Position numbers and translations under genes: made by a program. The notes under the pieces were generated by a model that worked only from the letters and a program-made list of their open reading frames with translations, made no database searches and was not told the DNA's origin. 64,000 nt of DNA from Stratiolaelaps scimitus (Eukaryota > Arthropoda > Arachnida > Mesostigmata > Laelapidae), in NCBI GenBank assembly GCA_019614645.1, contig JABWDB010000066.1, positions 1,178,001 to 1,242,000 on the forward strand. The letters run 5' to 3'. Shown here piece by piece: positions 44,476 through 55,625 of the stretch; the stretch's first letter is position 1, and each line of letters begins with the position of its first letter.

Positions 44476-46305
44476 TCAATATCTTGGAGGATCTTGAATA
44501 CGCTTGGAAGCAATACTTCGATGGCGATTTTGCCCAACCTCTCGCAGTCTCGCGTAATTCATGTAACATTGTGTACAGTACCACCATGTACAGGTAAGTG
44601 AACCACGAATAGCGTTGAGGCATCGGTTGACCGCCAATCGACAGAGACATCCGAAATAATTTAGAAGAACTCTAATCGGAATCCCTTGGGCGATCCGTTC
44701 CAACATGAGAACTGCCAAAGCTGAGAAAATTCCTGCGATTAGGATTGTCTGCGCGTGTCCGTAGCTGATATTGGACGTTGTCAGAAAAGAACTTCGGTTT
44801 CCCTCGACATAGCTGAGGTGTTGCTTATACTGCTCTTCGACTTTTTCTTCATTTAGGTCATCGACCACTTTCTGCACATCAACGAATAAACGCTGTCGCC
44901 ATACGTTCGTTACAAACTGGCTACCCTTGAAGAGACCCGTGCTAAGTAGCCACTGAATGTATACCCCGCCTCGGATAGGACAGAGGGAGCCACGACTGAA
45001 CCGCATATAGGCAATTCCAAAGTTTTCCACGGGCAAGAACGTTTCAATTACTCGAATGATTTTCTTGGTATTTCCCGTCGTTTTTACCGGGTACCTCACC
45101 ATTTCAGGGTACTTTCGATCCATGTACTTAAAGAAGATCTCGCCTCCGTATTTATCAAACACACGGACAGCGTCGTATTTAAGCAGTGCCAATATAGTGC
45201 TGTACTTTTCGCCAAACGGGGAGAACGTTTCCGCAAATGTCCCATCTGTTGAGTTGAAGGGCGTTAACTCATTACAGCCATCCACTGAATGAATCTTATG
45301 AACAGGGGCGAAGGAGAGGTTTTTGACTAGATCACCAGCAAGCACCCACATTACCACCTGGATTAATAGAGACCAAAGGCCTATAGACATGAAGACGGAC
45401 ATTCGAAGCCGACGGATAGGTATTGCTTGGTGCGATACCATCATGACAAAGGTGTTGAAAATCGCGTTCTTCATTTGTCCTTGGTAGTGCGAAATTACTG
45501 CGATCGCAAAACCAAGGATGAGCAGAACTGCCATAAAGCTGGGATGAGCAACTAATTCCGATTTTACATTTAGGAGCTGAGGCTTTTGGGGTTGATACAC
45601 CGAAAAAACGATTGGAGAAGAGGTGCCAATCATGGGCTGATCAATGAAGGGTTCCAATGAACGTTCCGACAGCGGTATCCCTGCCAGACACAAGACCCGC
45701 GTTCGGTTACCGAGCTTTATCCAGATGTTGTACCCTTCAAGGCTGCCATAGGCGCCGTTGTTGAGATCAGTGATGGAAACGGGGTACAACTCACTGATCC
45801 ATGTTGAAGGAACTTCGATGGTTCCACTGGAGAGGTCGAGGGGATGTTGAACGATGCCAAGTGGTCTAGCTGGGAACACACCCCAGCCGGTGGGGTAACT
45901 ATTCTTTGTGTATGGGACTATCGAGAAGTCATTGAACGCGTACAGTCTCTGTGGATCCCGTAGAATTATGTATGCGGTACCGTACGCACAGAAGCGGAAC
46001 GCATGCATGAAGAAACCTTTACGAAATTCGGCCGCCGATTGCCTGCTGATGACGAGTATGCGCTGCTGTGGACAGGCAGCAAAGACTTGATGTGGTGAGA
46101 CCATGACGAGTTGATCGGGGAACCGGTGATAGAACTCATCACTATACGGGAACTCATGAAACACTACCAACAGTGGTAGTTCACGACTCAGTTTATGGAT
46201 CGCGCTGAAGTAGACTTCCCGGTCTGACTGCGGGGTTGAAGGCATTAGTTCAGGATTGAGACCATGACAGGGAAGGAGTAACGCCAAACAAAGGTAAAAC
46301 CACAT
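44476..46305 (-). CDS. Ionotropic receptor C (609 aa)
   Basis: The most complete family member, intronless, from ATG 46305 to TGA 44476. The frame is open further upstream to 46431, but MWFYLCLALLLPCHG gives the signal peptide seen in copies A and B, so 46305 is the chosen start. Expected role: plasma-membrane ligand-gated channel in chemosensory or other sensory cells. Layout as in copy B: S1, TM1 about 257-275, pore-type loop, TM2 about 304-325, S2 with an NSTDGT glycosylation site, TM3 about 516-536, then a 36-residue Arg/Tyr-rich tail truncated in copy B. Copy A reads 13 residues past this TGA. The canonical SYTANL motif is absent, as in divergent IRs. Protein identity to copy B looks above 90 percent by eye. 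Confidence 0.85.
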   Translation of the reverse strand: MWFYLCLALLLPCHGLNPELMPSTPQSDREVYFSAIHKLSRELPLLVVFHEFPYSDEFYHRFPDQLVMVSPHQVFAACPQQRILVISRQSAAEFRKGFFMHAFRFCAYGTAYIILRDPQRLYAFNDFSIVPYTKNSYPTGWGVFPARPLGIVQHPLDLSSGTIEVPSTWISELYPVSITDLNNGAYGSLEGYNIWIKLGNRTRVLCLAGIPLSERSLEPFIDQPMIGTSSPIVFSVYQPQKPQLLNVKSELVAHPSFMAVLLILGFAIAVISHYQGQMKNAIFNTFVMMVSHQAIPIRRLRMSVFMSIGLWSLLIQVVMWVLAGDLVKNLSFAPVHKIHSVDGCNELTPFNSTDGTFAETFSPFGEKYSTILALLKYDAVRVFDKYGGEIFFKYMDRKYPEMVRYPVKTTGNTKKIIRVIETFLPVENFGIAYMRFSRGSLCPIRGGVYIQWLLSTGLFKGSQFVTNVWRQRLFVDVQKVVDDLNEEKVEEQYKQHLSYVEGNRSSFLTTSNISYGHAQTILIAGIFSALAVLMLERIAQGIPIRVLLNYFGCLCRLAVNRCLNAIRGSLTCTWWYCTQCYMNYARLREVGQNRHRSIASKRIQDPPRY

Positions 46306-47036
46306 TTGGAGTTCAGTTCGTATAAACCATGAATGAACGGATCCTGAAACGAACACTTGGGTGCGGTATCCAGTTAATGGGATAGAGTATTCATATATTG
46401 AAGAATCTGTTTTGAAAGTTACTTGAATCATTTAAGATAGGTTGCCGTCCTGGATCATAGCTCACCGCTTCGTCTGACCTCTTCCTTTTTAGGTAATCCT
46501 CTTTTTCAGGCCTCTCAGTGCCGTTGTGCAGCATTGCTTCAAGGACCTATAATGTCGATCGTGCTGCATGTGACCTAACGTTTAATTCACAGCTTCTGAC
46601 TTGAATTGGAGTCACGTCTTTAGCATTCTTCACATCAAAAATGACAGCTGCAGCTGCGCAGTTTCCCGGTTGTACCTCTTTGTAGTTCTCTACAAAGATC
46701 GGTTTATTTCCAGCACGCGGGAATATAGTTCTATTTAAACGGCTTAGACAGCCGTTATTGACAATAGGTGCTCGGCTGCGAGCAGAAAGACAAAATTGAC
46801 CACCTTCACACCTAAATACGAAAAACACCTTCGCATTGGATAGATTTGAAGAAGTTTGCTAGACTCTACCCTCATTTAAACTCGTTCCTCACCATATGGA
46901 TCGGTAAACACGGAGTCGTCAACGAGTTGTCACATGACGTTGTCACCTCTTTGTCGACTGCAAATTTGTGACGATAACGGAAGAAAAACACCTCATTCAT
47001 CCACTGTCAATTCAGTTCGGAAATATCGATCGATAA
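46306..47036. repeat. IR 5' flank, copy C, first part
   Basis: Counterpart of 16057-16790 and 32013-32720. Interrupted at about 47037 by an R1 fragment; resumes at 48969. Confidence 0.8.
46547..46828 (-). CDS. Conserved small frame, copy C (unknown)
   Basis: A 93-codon frame parallel to 32520-32248, three codons longer by an in-frame difference near residues 17-19. It starts at GTG; an upstream in-frame stop lies about 12 codons before. Possible exon or fossil gene linked to the IR. No domain recognised. Confidence 0.3.
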   Translation of the reverse strand: MFFVFRCEGGQFCLSARSRAPIVNNGCLSRLNRTIFPRAGNKPIFVENYKEVQPGNCAAAAVIFDVKNAKDVTPIQVRSCELNVRSHAARSTL

Positions 47037-48968
47037 CGGCCTCCTTCCGCTAAACGACGGGAAAGTGCCCTTCTTCTTCGCACCGACGGGGCAGTCCTTC
47101 GTTGACCTAACTCATGTCAACGAAGCGGCAATTTAAATATATTGAAAAACAATTTAAATATACACAAAAACACAATTTAAATATATTGAAAAACAAGGCT
47201 CTGAATACAATTATTCACAGACCCCATGCCAGCCCAAAGCAGGCGGTGGCAAATGCGGAAACTCGACAAGAGGACTCTAACTGACGCAATCGATGAAGGC
47301 TGTAGGCGGCTGGCGGAGCTAGAAGAAGTGGACGAACACCAGCTTGCTGATGTCCTCGTCTCGGCATGCGAGAGGGCGGGCCCTCCAGCCCGCCTTCAAA
47401 CCCGACGACGGCCGGTCTACTGGTGGAACAAGCAAGTGGACGTAAGTGCATCAGGGCCAAAAGAACCTACACAAGGACATTGAGTTGGCTGAGGGAAAGA
47501 GGCCCAGAAGGGAAGGATGCCGCGGAAGCTAAGGGCCGCGTCGAGCTCCAGATAAATGAGTACCGCGCAGCCAGAAAGAAGCTTCAAGTAGAGATAGCGA
47601 AGAGTAAGAGGAAGGCATGGAAAGACTTAATCGAGTCTGTGGGCCGCGACGTTTGGGGTCAGCCGTACAAGATTGTCATGAGCAATCTCAAGAGGCCGTC
47701 CCCGCGAATACCAGCGGAAGTGCTAAGAGAGACAGTAACAACCCTCTTCCCGACACAGCCATGGCGCGGCGGCTATGAGCCCCTGGTTCCTCCAGAACAC
47801 ATCCCGGAAGTGACGCTCGAGGAGATCAAGCTGGCCAGGGAACGGCTAGCATCCGGGAAAGCCCCTGGCCCGGACGGAATACCGCCCGAAGTGGTCAAGC
47901 TTCTAGTGAGGCGGCACCCGAAAATCTTCCAAAAACTGGTCAACAAGCTGATCAGGGAAGGTAGGTTCCCGGCGGTGTGGAAAAAGGCTAGCCTAGTGCT
48001 GATTCCCAAGCCAGGGAGCAACACAGGCGCGTCGGCGTACCGGCCTATCTGCCTGCTTGACACGATGGGCAAGATACTGGAGATCGTCACTGTCAATAGA
48101 CTCGACAAGGAGATCAGAGAAAAGAACGCGCTTTCGGATACCCAGTACGGCTTCAGAAAAGGTAGATCGACGCTGGACGCCCTTGAAAGAGTCATGAAAC
48201 GGGCGGACCAAGAACACGCAAAGAGCCCCAGGAAAAGGAACTTCTTGCTTCTAGTTCTGCTGGACGTAAAGAATGCGTTCAATACGATGGACTGGGGAGT
48301 GATTATCGAGGCATTGAAAAGGAAGGGGATCTCCCCATACCTCCGCCGGATCATATCGTCTTACCTAAGCGATAGGTGTCTAGTGGCGGGCGGGCAAGAG
48401 CACGGAGTCACGGCTGGGGTTCCCCAGGGCTCGGTTCTTAGCCCCATGCTCTGGAACCTTGGCTACGACGGAGTGCTTGAGATCCCTGGTCTTCCGGGAG
48501 CCGTGGACTCGACCACGTATGCCGATGACCTTGCCCTGCTGATAACGGCCAAAACCGAGAGAAAGTTAGAGCGAACTGCCAATGACGCACTCGCAAAGGT
48601 GACTGAGTGGATGGACAATCACCTCCTAAAGCTCGCACCTGCCAAAACGGAAGCGCTGTACCTGGCCGGACAGAAGCGTAAGAAGGGCGTCCGCCTTAAG
48701 GTGGCTGGGTGCCAGATAAAGATCAAGACGGAAGCAAAATATCTAGCAGTTTTTGCTTAACACTGGGCTAAATGTGAACGCCCATGTCGCCCACGTGAAG
48801 AAGAAGGTGGAAAAGGTCGCCCAGAATCTGGCGCGGATCATGCCGCGGGTTGGCGGAGCGTCGGAGGGAAAGCGAAGACTCTTGGCATCCGTTGCAGAAT
48901 GGACGGCCGTCTACGGCGCAGCCGTCTGGGGGGACGAGACCATGCGGTCGAAGAGGAACAGAGTAGAG
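47037..48968 (+). mobile_element. R1-clade fragment truncated at both ends
   Basis: Replaces about 38 bp of the IR 5' flank seen in copy B, with no poly-A and no TSD. It begins in the last part of the endonuclease (VDLTHVNEAA) and ends in the post-RT region. A short AT-rich direct repeat (47140-47195) sits near its start. Related to R1-1 but clearly diverged. Confidence 0.82.
47226..48963 (+). pseudogene. R1-clade reverse transcriptase, nearly intact
   Basis: A linker with VYWWNKQV in one frame (47226-47483) gives way to a long frame (about 47450-48760). That frame carries the complete RT palm and fingers: SGKAPGPDGIPPEVV, AYRPICLLDTMGK, LSDTQYGFRKGRSTLDAL, LLDVKNAFNTMDW, TAGVPQGSVLSPMLWN and TTYADDLALLI with catalytic YADD, then KLAPAKTEALYLAG. 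A frame change at about 48755 leads to the post-RT block (ARIMPRVGGASEGKRRLLAS). The endonuclease and C-terminal zinc motif are missing. It is the best-preserved RT in the window. Confidence 0.87.
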
Positions 48969-49500
48969 TTCAGTAGAGTTCATTGTAACTGTAGTTGGTA
49001 TAACGTCGGAATAGTGTATATCAATCAGAAAGCTGAATTGTAAAACGTTTAAAAAGTAATCTACAAATGAGAGAGTTTTCTTGCCATAAATATTTAATTA
49101 GTATATCTTTATTAATTTTCAGTGTAATAATATTAACAAATGTTTTGTGTGAATGTATGTCCAAGGCCATCTATTATCGCGGATCTAGGGCTATAATTGA
49201 TCACGCCTCAATGCGTGTTCCGAGAACTGAGATTGCATTGCTACGTTGAACGTCTAGTGGTGAACTATTTAGAAAGAAGTTGCCAGCTCGCTTGTCTCTT
49301 CTCCTGTCGCCTTCACCAGCGTTTCATATACACCTTGAAGTGTGTTGGCAGTGAGAGTGTCTGGGCCGGTTAGCCCTCCAGGGCGGACTGTGTGGGCCAT
49401 ACCAGTCATTTCTGCTAGCAGGGTTTCAGATTTCCCTTTGTAAATCGCATTAGGATAGATCTTCTGGCGGCCCACTTTACCATGCGACTCGAGTTTCTCA
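48969..49500. repeat. IR 5' flank, copy C, second part
   Basis: Counterpart of 32770-33300. Retains the empty R1-1 target near 49180. Confidence 0.8.
49269..49475 (-). CDS. Conserved small frame with IYPNAIYKGK, copy C
   Basis: 68 codons, nearly identical to 33290-33070 apart from two extra codons. Same possible acceptor upstream. Function unknown. Confidence 0.3.
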   Translation of the reverse strand: MGRQKIYPNAIYKGKSETLLAEMTGMAHTVRPGGLTGPDTLTANTLQGVYETLVKATGEETSELATSF

Positions 49501-49679
49501 TCCTACGTGTAGGAGAATTACTGATGAAGGGTTATTTTTATATTTGGAGATTTGGACAAATGCATTTACGCACTATAAGGGATACCGCGAGCCACCCAGG
49601 CCCAAGTGCGGGACTCGCTGTCACCTTCCAGATGTTGATTGGGGGCTCCCAGCTTGTCTTGATAAGGAGAGAATACCCA

Positions 49680-50049
49680 CTAAGCCGCGATCCTCCGTTA
49701 GTTCCGTGTCAAGGATAGCACCTTAATACTTGTATATTTTCTTCACTTCAATGATAGTCCCTCGCACCCTGAGAGTCAGTCCTCAACATATATTGATTTT
49801 GATACCTTCCGAATATTTGGGAGCTTCTATCAATTCCCCCTCGCCCCTGGCGCCCGGTCGGATAATATCGACAAAATATTTGTATCCCTCTTCTTTCATT
49901 TCGCGCTCTCTGATTAACAGATCGCTTTCCCATGACACGCCAACCTGGTCCATTTTTACTCCGGCCTCAACCAGCTTCACAGGTTCCCTAACGTCTTTGA
50001 GAAACAAGCTCTGGAGAAGACCTTCAGATGTTGCTCTATCTTTTATTTG
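49680..50049 (-). mobile_element. R1-2 fragment, copy C
   Basis: Almost identical to 33765-34109. Same junction with R1-1 3' UTR. Confidence 0.6.
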
Positions 50050-50527
50050 AGAAGAGCAAATTTTCTTCAAACGGACGGACACCATCAGAGACGTTCCAAT
50101 CTTCATAAAAGTGGGCCGATCCAGTACAGGGTTGATGTGGATGACAGAATCCCTCTACCTGCTAAAACCAACCCTCTGCTGAGAATCCATTTCCTCCCTA
50201 GCCAGCGAGGCCCCCCGGGGGGAAGGGCTTCTGTGGCTCAATCGGGCCCTTCTGTTTCTCCTCTTGCTCTCCTTTACCTTAACGATCCCCTCCATGTAGT
50301 CTATAACCTCCGTCCAGGCCGCCCTTGATTTGACCATGTGTGCTACGTGTTTTCTGACTGGATTCCTTACTATTTCTCTCGAGCCCGTCTACCTGACTGA
50401 CACTAGTGGCACACATGTATGCTCAATATTATCCACCTCGCCAGAGTCGCACGGCACGCATATGTCCACCTGCGTATTTTCTATCTTAACGGTGTATGTC
50501 TGTAACTGCCGATGTTCCGTCAGCACC
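50050..50527 (-). mobile_element. R1-1 3' UTR and C-terminus, host of R1-3
   Basis: Decayed R1-1 sequence (CVPCDSGEVDNIEHT in a frame at 50571-50389). Interrupted at 50528 by R1-3; continues at 55889. Confidence 0.75.
50517..50527. repeat. R1-3 TSD, left copy
   Basis: CCGTCAGCACC; the right copy CCGTCAGCGCC at 55889-55899 differs by one base. Confidence 0.85.
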
Positions 50528-50616
50528 TTTTTTTTAATTGAGAAAATAGGAGTACATTTTGATCCCGGCACCGACTGTGGAAGTCATTACTTCGGGATCT
50601 TTCGGATTACATGCTA

Positions 50617-53480
50617 TCACCAAGCTCGCTGACGGGCGGCGAGGTCCTTGGCTTCGATCACCTCAGCGGCGAAGTTTTTAACTAGTTCGAAGGATGGCCG
50701 ATCTCTAAGGAGGGCTGCAGCCATTTCTGTGACTGTCATCTCTGCGGTTGCGTGCCCGAGTTTTCTTGTGAGTGCCAGTCTCTCTTCCGTGAACGCGGCG
50801 CACCTACCAAACGTACGTAGGGCGTCATCCTCCTCTCCTGAGGGGCACATATGGTAGGTTGGCAAGCTCACTTTCCCGATTCTGTGTCTGTACTTTTCGA
50901 AGGTTCCATGCCCTGTGAGGAGTTGCGCAAGTGGGTTCGTAAGGTCCCCGTGTCGGGTGGAGTACCAGGACCTCAGGTCTGGACGGAGAGTCTTCGTCCA
51001 GTACCCTGGGTCCCCTTGCCGACCACTCTTGATTCCACGCGTCCAGGCTCTCCTCTTCCGTCTGCTGCTGTGCTGCGCTGTTGTGTCTTGTTGCCACCAC
51101 CTTCATGCGGATATGCCAGGGGATCTGCCTTGCCAGGACCTGTGCAACTTCTGCCGACGTTGTCCTGTTTGCTCGGTAGACTCTTTGCGCTATCGGTCGC
51201 TATGTCTTGTTAAGCAGTTGTTTGATTCGGACTTTTAAAGCGGCTGTCTCCCATAATGGAGCTGCGTAAAGTGCTATGCTTTCCGCTACCCTCGCTAGCA
51301 GTCATCTTCTTGCATCTGACGCTCCTTTCGTCTTTGGAAGGAGGCGAGAGAGGTCACTTACTGCCTTGGACGCTTTTTCCATCGCGTATTTGGCATGCGG
51401 CGTGCTTGTCAAGCCCTTGTCGAGGATCTCTCCTAGGTATTTTACCGTTGACGATAGAGTGATCTCATGGCCGCCAAGCCGCAGGGAGAACTCCTCTTTA
51501 AGCCGTTTTCGGACGTTCAGTAGTATCGCCTCTGTCTTGTTGGGGGCTAGCTGTAAGCCGAGGGTGTTTTGCATGCTGGCCACCTCCGCTAATGCCCCGT
51601 TTGAGAGCATCTGCAGAGTCGCGCCGTCACTTGCTCGGACTATGAGAGCGAGGTCGTCTGCGTAGGCCACTGAGGTGACTGGACGCCCGCCATGACTCGG
51701 TATTCGCGGTTGTCGTAGACGAGCCTCCGCTCCGAGAGGTAAGAGGCGATCAGCCGACGCAGGTAGTCTGATATGCCGTGTTCTTTCAGGGCGTCGTTGA
51801 TGGCGTCCCATGATCGAGTATTGAAGGCATTTTTCACGTCCACCATTACGACGAGGCAGTGGTTTCTCGCTCTAGAGTTTGCTTGCCTCTCGTGTTGGGC
51901 TGTTTCTAGTACTCCCCTGATGTCCGAATAGGTGGAGTGGCCTGATGGAAAGCCGTGCTGGCTTGCCGAGAGCACATTTCGTCCGGCCGCCTCGCGGATC
52001 AGTCGTCTGTTTATCACGTACTCAGCCGCCTTCGATAGCGCGGGTAGCATGCTGATAGGGCGGAAGGCTGAGGGGTCCCCGGGTGGCTTTCCCGGCTTTG
52101 GGATCAGCGCAAGTCGCGCCTTCTTCCAGGGGCCGGGGAAGACACCTCTTCGGAACATCTGGTCTATCATCCGTCGGAAGGCGCTTGGGTGATCCCGCAC
52201 AAGCATCTGGACTGCTTCCACGGGGACCTGCAGCCTTCCACGGTCGGAACCTCAAGAAGACCGCTTGCACCTCCTCATTTGTAAGCAGCTGGAACTCGAC
52301 GTACTCTTCTGTTTGGACAACCGCAGGGGGCGGTCTCTCTGGAAAGAGGGCCGTGATAGTCGCATCTACAACGTCTGGTGGGAGGGTGGGCTGGGCGTGT
52401 CTTAAGTTATTTCTGACTATTTTGTATCCCTTGCCCCAGGGATTTGTATTTTGTATCTCTTGTACCTCTTCGCATAGCTTGTCCCATTTCTCCCTTTCTT
52501 CCCTTCTTGATCTCCTTTCACAGTTCCGCCTTTGCGGCCCGGTAGTCCGCCAGCGATTGTGTCTGTTCCGGAAGGTAGCGGGCGTGTAGGCGTGTCACTA
52601 GGCGTCTTGTTTGATAGCATTTTTTCCGTAAATTAGCTATCCTCGGGTTTCACCAGTAGCATGGCCGGCGGCGGGCGAGCCTAGAGTGGGACTTTGAACT
52701 GGCTGCCTCGCAGGCTCGCTCCAGTAGGGCAGACACTGTCTCTGGCTCATAATTTGTGATTGAGGTGGTCTTCTCCCGGAGGATTTCCTGTAGCTTCCCA
52801 TAGTCAACCTTGGGGTGTGACTGTGCGGGTTATGGCGGCTGGGGTACGGGTTGGCCGATCTTGTAGGTGATGTAGTGATGACCGAAGTGGCTGTCTAAGT
52901 CGTCGTGAATCGTCCACTCGGAGATACCGGTCACTACGTCCTCCGAGGCAAAGGTAAGGTCTAGCGTGGCGGATTGCTGTAGGTGGGGTCTACTGAATGT
53001 TGAGCCTGGGGAGTTTACCAAGAGCAGTCCCATTTGCGTAGCGAAATTTACCAGGGCCTGCCCTATGTTGGTCGTTTTCTTACTGCCCCATCGTTCGTGC
53101 GCTGCGTTGAAGTCGCCCGCTATGATAAGTTTGCGGCTGTGATTGTGCCTGTAGAGGGAGTTCTGGAGGTCGTCCAGAAAGCTGTTGTATTCTTGGATGT
53201 GACAATTAGGGGATATGTATATGGAGTATAAGATGTGTCCTGCGAGTGCTATAAAAGAGAAGTGTGTTCCCGCCCCTGTGGCTTCTATGTAAGCCTTGGG
53301 TGATAGGGTGTGGATAGGTGCTGTTCCGTTATCTGCTTGACTGGTTGCCGTTTCTAGTTGCCTTCTTGATGGTTCTGACGTTAAAACTACGTTTATCCCT
53401 TTTTCGGCTACGAACTGGGACGCCAGATCCCAGGCTGCAGGTGACCGGTTGAGGTTTATCTGCAGGATCTTAATAACCAT
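50617..53480 (-). pseudogene. R1-3 ORF2: endonuclease and reverse transcriptase
   Basis: ATG 53480 overlaps the ORF1 stop by 11 bp, the usual R1-type overlap. The APE-like endonuclease is intact to 52830 (KILQINLNRSPAAWDL, IIAGDFNAAHERWG, SATLDLTFAS, HFGHHYI) and is cut by TAA at about 52827; a second stop TGA follows YW in the linker near 52660. The RT (52221-51302) shows PGPWKKARLALIPKPG, FRPISMLPALSKAAE, VVMVDVKNAFNTRSW and YADDLALIV, but the GVPQGS block between MAGV and YADD is deleted near 51690. The C-terminal part ends at 50617 with a degraded zinc motif. Decayed and inactive. Confidence 0.88.
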
Positions 53481-55375
53481 GTTTGGCTTGGGATCTGCGG
53501 ATATTGTCAACCCATCTCCTGTAGGCCGGGCATTGCATCGAGGTAGCAGTGTGCCCCTCCGCTTTACATGCGTAGCATTTCAGGTGGTTTATTGCCGCCG
53601 CGCACTCTTTTTCCCGTTGTCCTGGTTGTCCGCATCTGATCATCCGCATCATCCCTTGCATTGTCGTGCCGGGTGGTCGAAACTTAGGCAGTTTGAGCAC
53701 TGCGGAACTGACACTACCTCGTCCAGGAGGCAGGTGCACAGGCCTACCCGGATACGGCCCTGCCGTAGCAGTTTTCCTGCCATGGTCTCCGGGATTTTAA
53801 CGATACAGGAGTTTTCTCCGGTTCGAGGCTTTCTGAAGGCACCCGGGATTACTTCGGTTGCTTTCGCTCCCTCCGCTTCTAGAGCCGCCCTCAGATCTGA
53901 TTCCTCCAAGGATTCCTCCATGTCTCTAATGATTGGTGTCTTTTTCTGTGCTGTCACGTGCGCCTTCGCTTCCAGGGTTGTTTTGGCTTGAATCTCTTGA
54001 GCCAGTTGGTCTGGGTTTCTGGCTGCCCCTTGGTTTAATACCAGTTTGACCTGTCCGTCTGAGGTTTTCATGATGCGCTTGACGTGCTGTGCTAATTCGG
54101 ACGTTGACCTGACTGCACTTGCGGCCTTGGCGTACGATAGATCGCCCGTACCGACCACTGTCGTACCCCAATCCTAGTGCTTCTTGCCTTTGTTGGTTAT
54201 TAGCTGGTTGGGATCGCGGCCTTTGACGCAGATTTGTATCTGTGCGCCTGGGTGTGCTGCCAGTCCGATCTCCATTATCTTGCGTATTTGCTTCACGTAG
54301 GCGCTCTCAGGGGCGGCCATTCGGGCCTCGTTAATGCCTTTTTTTCCCTCAGCAGGCTGCATATCGCGTCCGACCCCCCCGGAGGACTCCCGGTGGGTGT
54401 TTGGTTGCGTCTGCCTCCAGCTTTGGGAGGAGGCGTACAATGAGGATCTTGGGTGCTGCCTCGGGCAGTGTTACGTCAATGCCTTCGATGACCGCATTAT
54501 ATTGGCTTTGCAAGAGGGTGTCTTCCCTTCCTGGAGGTGTGGTAGCGCTGTTTGCAGTGAGGGGTACGTGGAGGACAGTCGCTCGATGAGTTTCCCGTCC
54601 TTGCCGCTCTCTTGGGACAGCAGGATCACTCGGGTCTGGGGCTTGTCAGACAAGATGTTGGTGCGGGTTAGTTTGGCCTTCTCGTACATCCGTTCGGGAC
54701 ATTTCCTCTCAACCAGCGCCTTGAACTTCGCGTCGTCCAGCGGCTCCTCGGCCGAGTTTTTGATGATGCGGGTGACTTCCGCTCTGGTCTGCGTTTCCTT
54801 GTCCTCAGTGGTCGCTGATGCTGTCGTCGTGTAGACGAAACCTGCGTCCCTACGTCTGCGGTTAAGAGATCGGATAAGATCGGTCAGTTCGTGCACAGCA
54901 GCCGTTATCTTCGATCCTGTGTTTCTTATCGCGCTTATCTCCGTTTCGAACTTGACTGCCTTCTCGAAAAGCGTTCCCAATTTTTTCAAGCTGATCGGTT
55001 GGCTTTCGGTGTGATGAGCGTGTCGGTCCGCCCCTGCCTGGGTTTTCTTTGGTGCCTGGGAGGTGGTGGTTGAGGGAGAAGAGGCTTTCCTCTTTTCCCC
55101 TGCTTTCGCAGCTCAGACTCCATACCAGTGTCCGTGGGCGCTGGATAGTCATCCTTGTCGTCGGCTGAACTTACGGTTTTCTCGCTTGAGGCGGTTTGCC
55201 GGACGGTAGTTTCTCCTGCACTTGTGGCTTGCCTGGGCTGCTGGCGTTGCTGGGGGGCTACTGGTTAGCCCTCAGCCTTGCTTGACCTGTTGAAGACGCT
55301 GGCTAGTTGCCAGTCGTTTTCGTCTGGCAGATTGTCAGTCGAGCTCGCGCTCGCTTGCGTGCCGTCCTTGTCCAT
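53470..55375 (-). pseudogene. R1-3 ORF1 (gag-like)
   Basis: RNA-binding protein of the LINE. The likely start MDKDGTQASASS at ATG 55375 lies inside the left TSD of the nested insertion. An in-frame TAA occurs at 55264-55266, and at least two frame changes precede the C-terminus. Recognisable parts are a coiled-coil-like helix (54989-54780), a basic central domain (54158-53700) and three CCHC-type knuckles near the end (CSNCLSFDHPARQC, a degraded second, CYACKAEGHTATSMQC). Stop TAA at 53470-53472. Confidence 0.82.
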
Positions 55376-55380
55376 GCGAG

Positions 55381-55625
55381 TTTTTTTTAGAGGAGGAAAT
55401 TTTCTTCAAACGCACGGTTACCACCAGAGACATTCCAATCTCCATGAAAGTGGGCCGATCCAGTGCAGGGTTGACGTGGATGACAAAACGCCTCTGCCTG
55501 CTAAAACCATCCTCTGCTGAGAGTGTATCTCTTCCCCAGAGTCGGCACGCTTGGCATTACTTCGATCTCCGGGGAAGGTGTGTACTGCTCCGGATAGTGT
55601 TCTATAGCCGGGTGCCTTAGTCTCC
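55381..55625 (-). mobile_element. R1-1 3' fragment nested in R1-3, 12-bp TSD
   Basis: 245 bp of R1-1 3' UTR with a T8 tail at the left. Flanked by TGTCCATGCGAG at 55369-55380 and 55626-55637. This target contains the ORF1 start codon of R1-3, so the insertion duplicated the ATG and separated the 5' UTR from ORF1. Confidence 0.92.

Noticed and set aside
46306..46431. N-terminal extension of IR C
   Set aside because: The frame is open by chance upstream; copies A and B and the signal peptide support the ATG at 46305.
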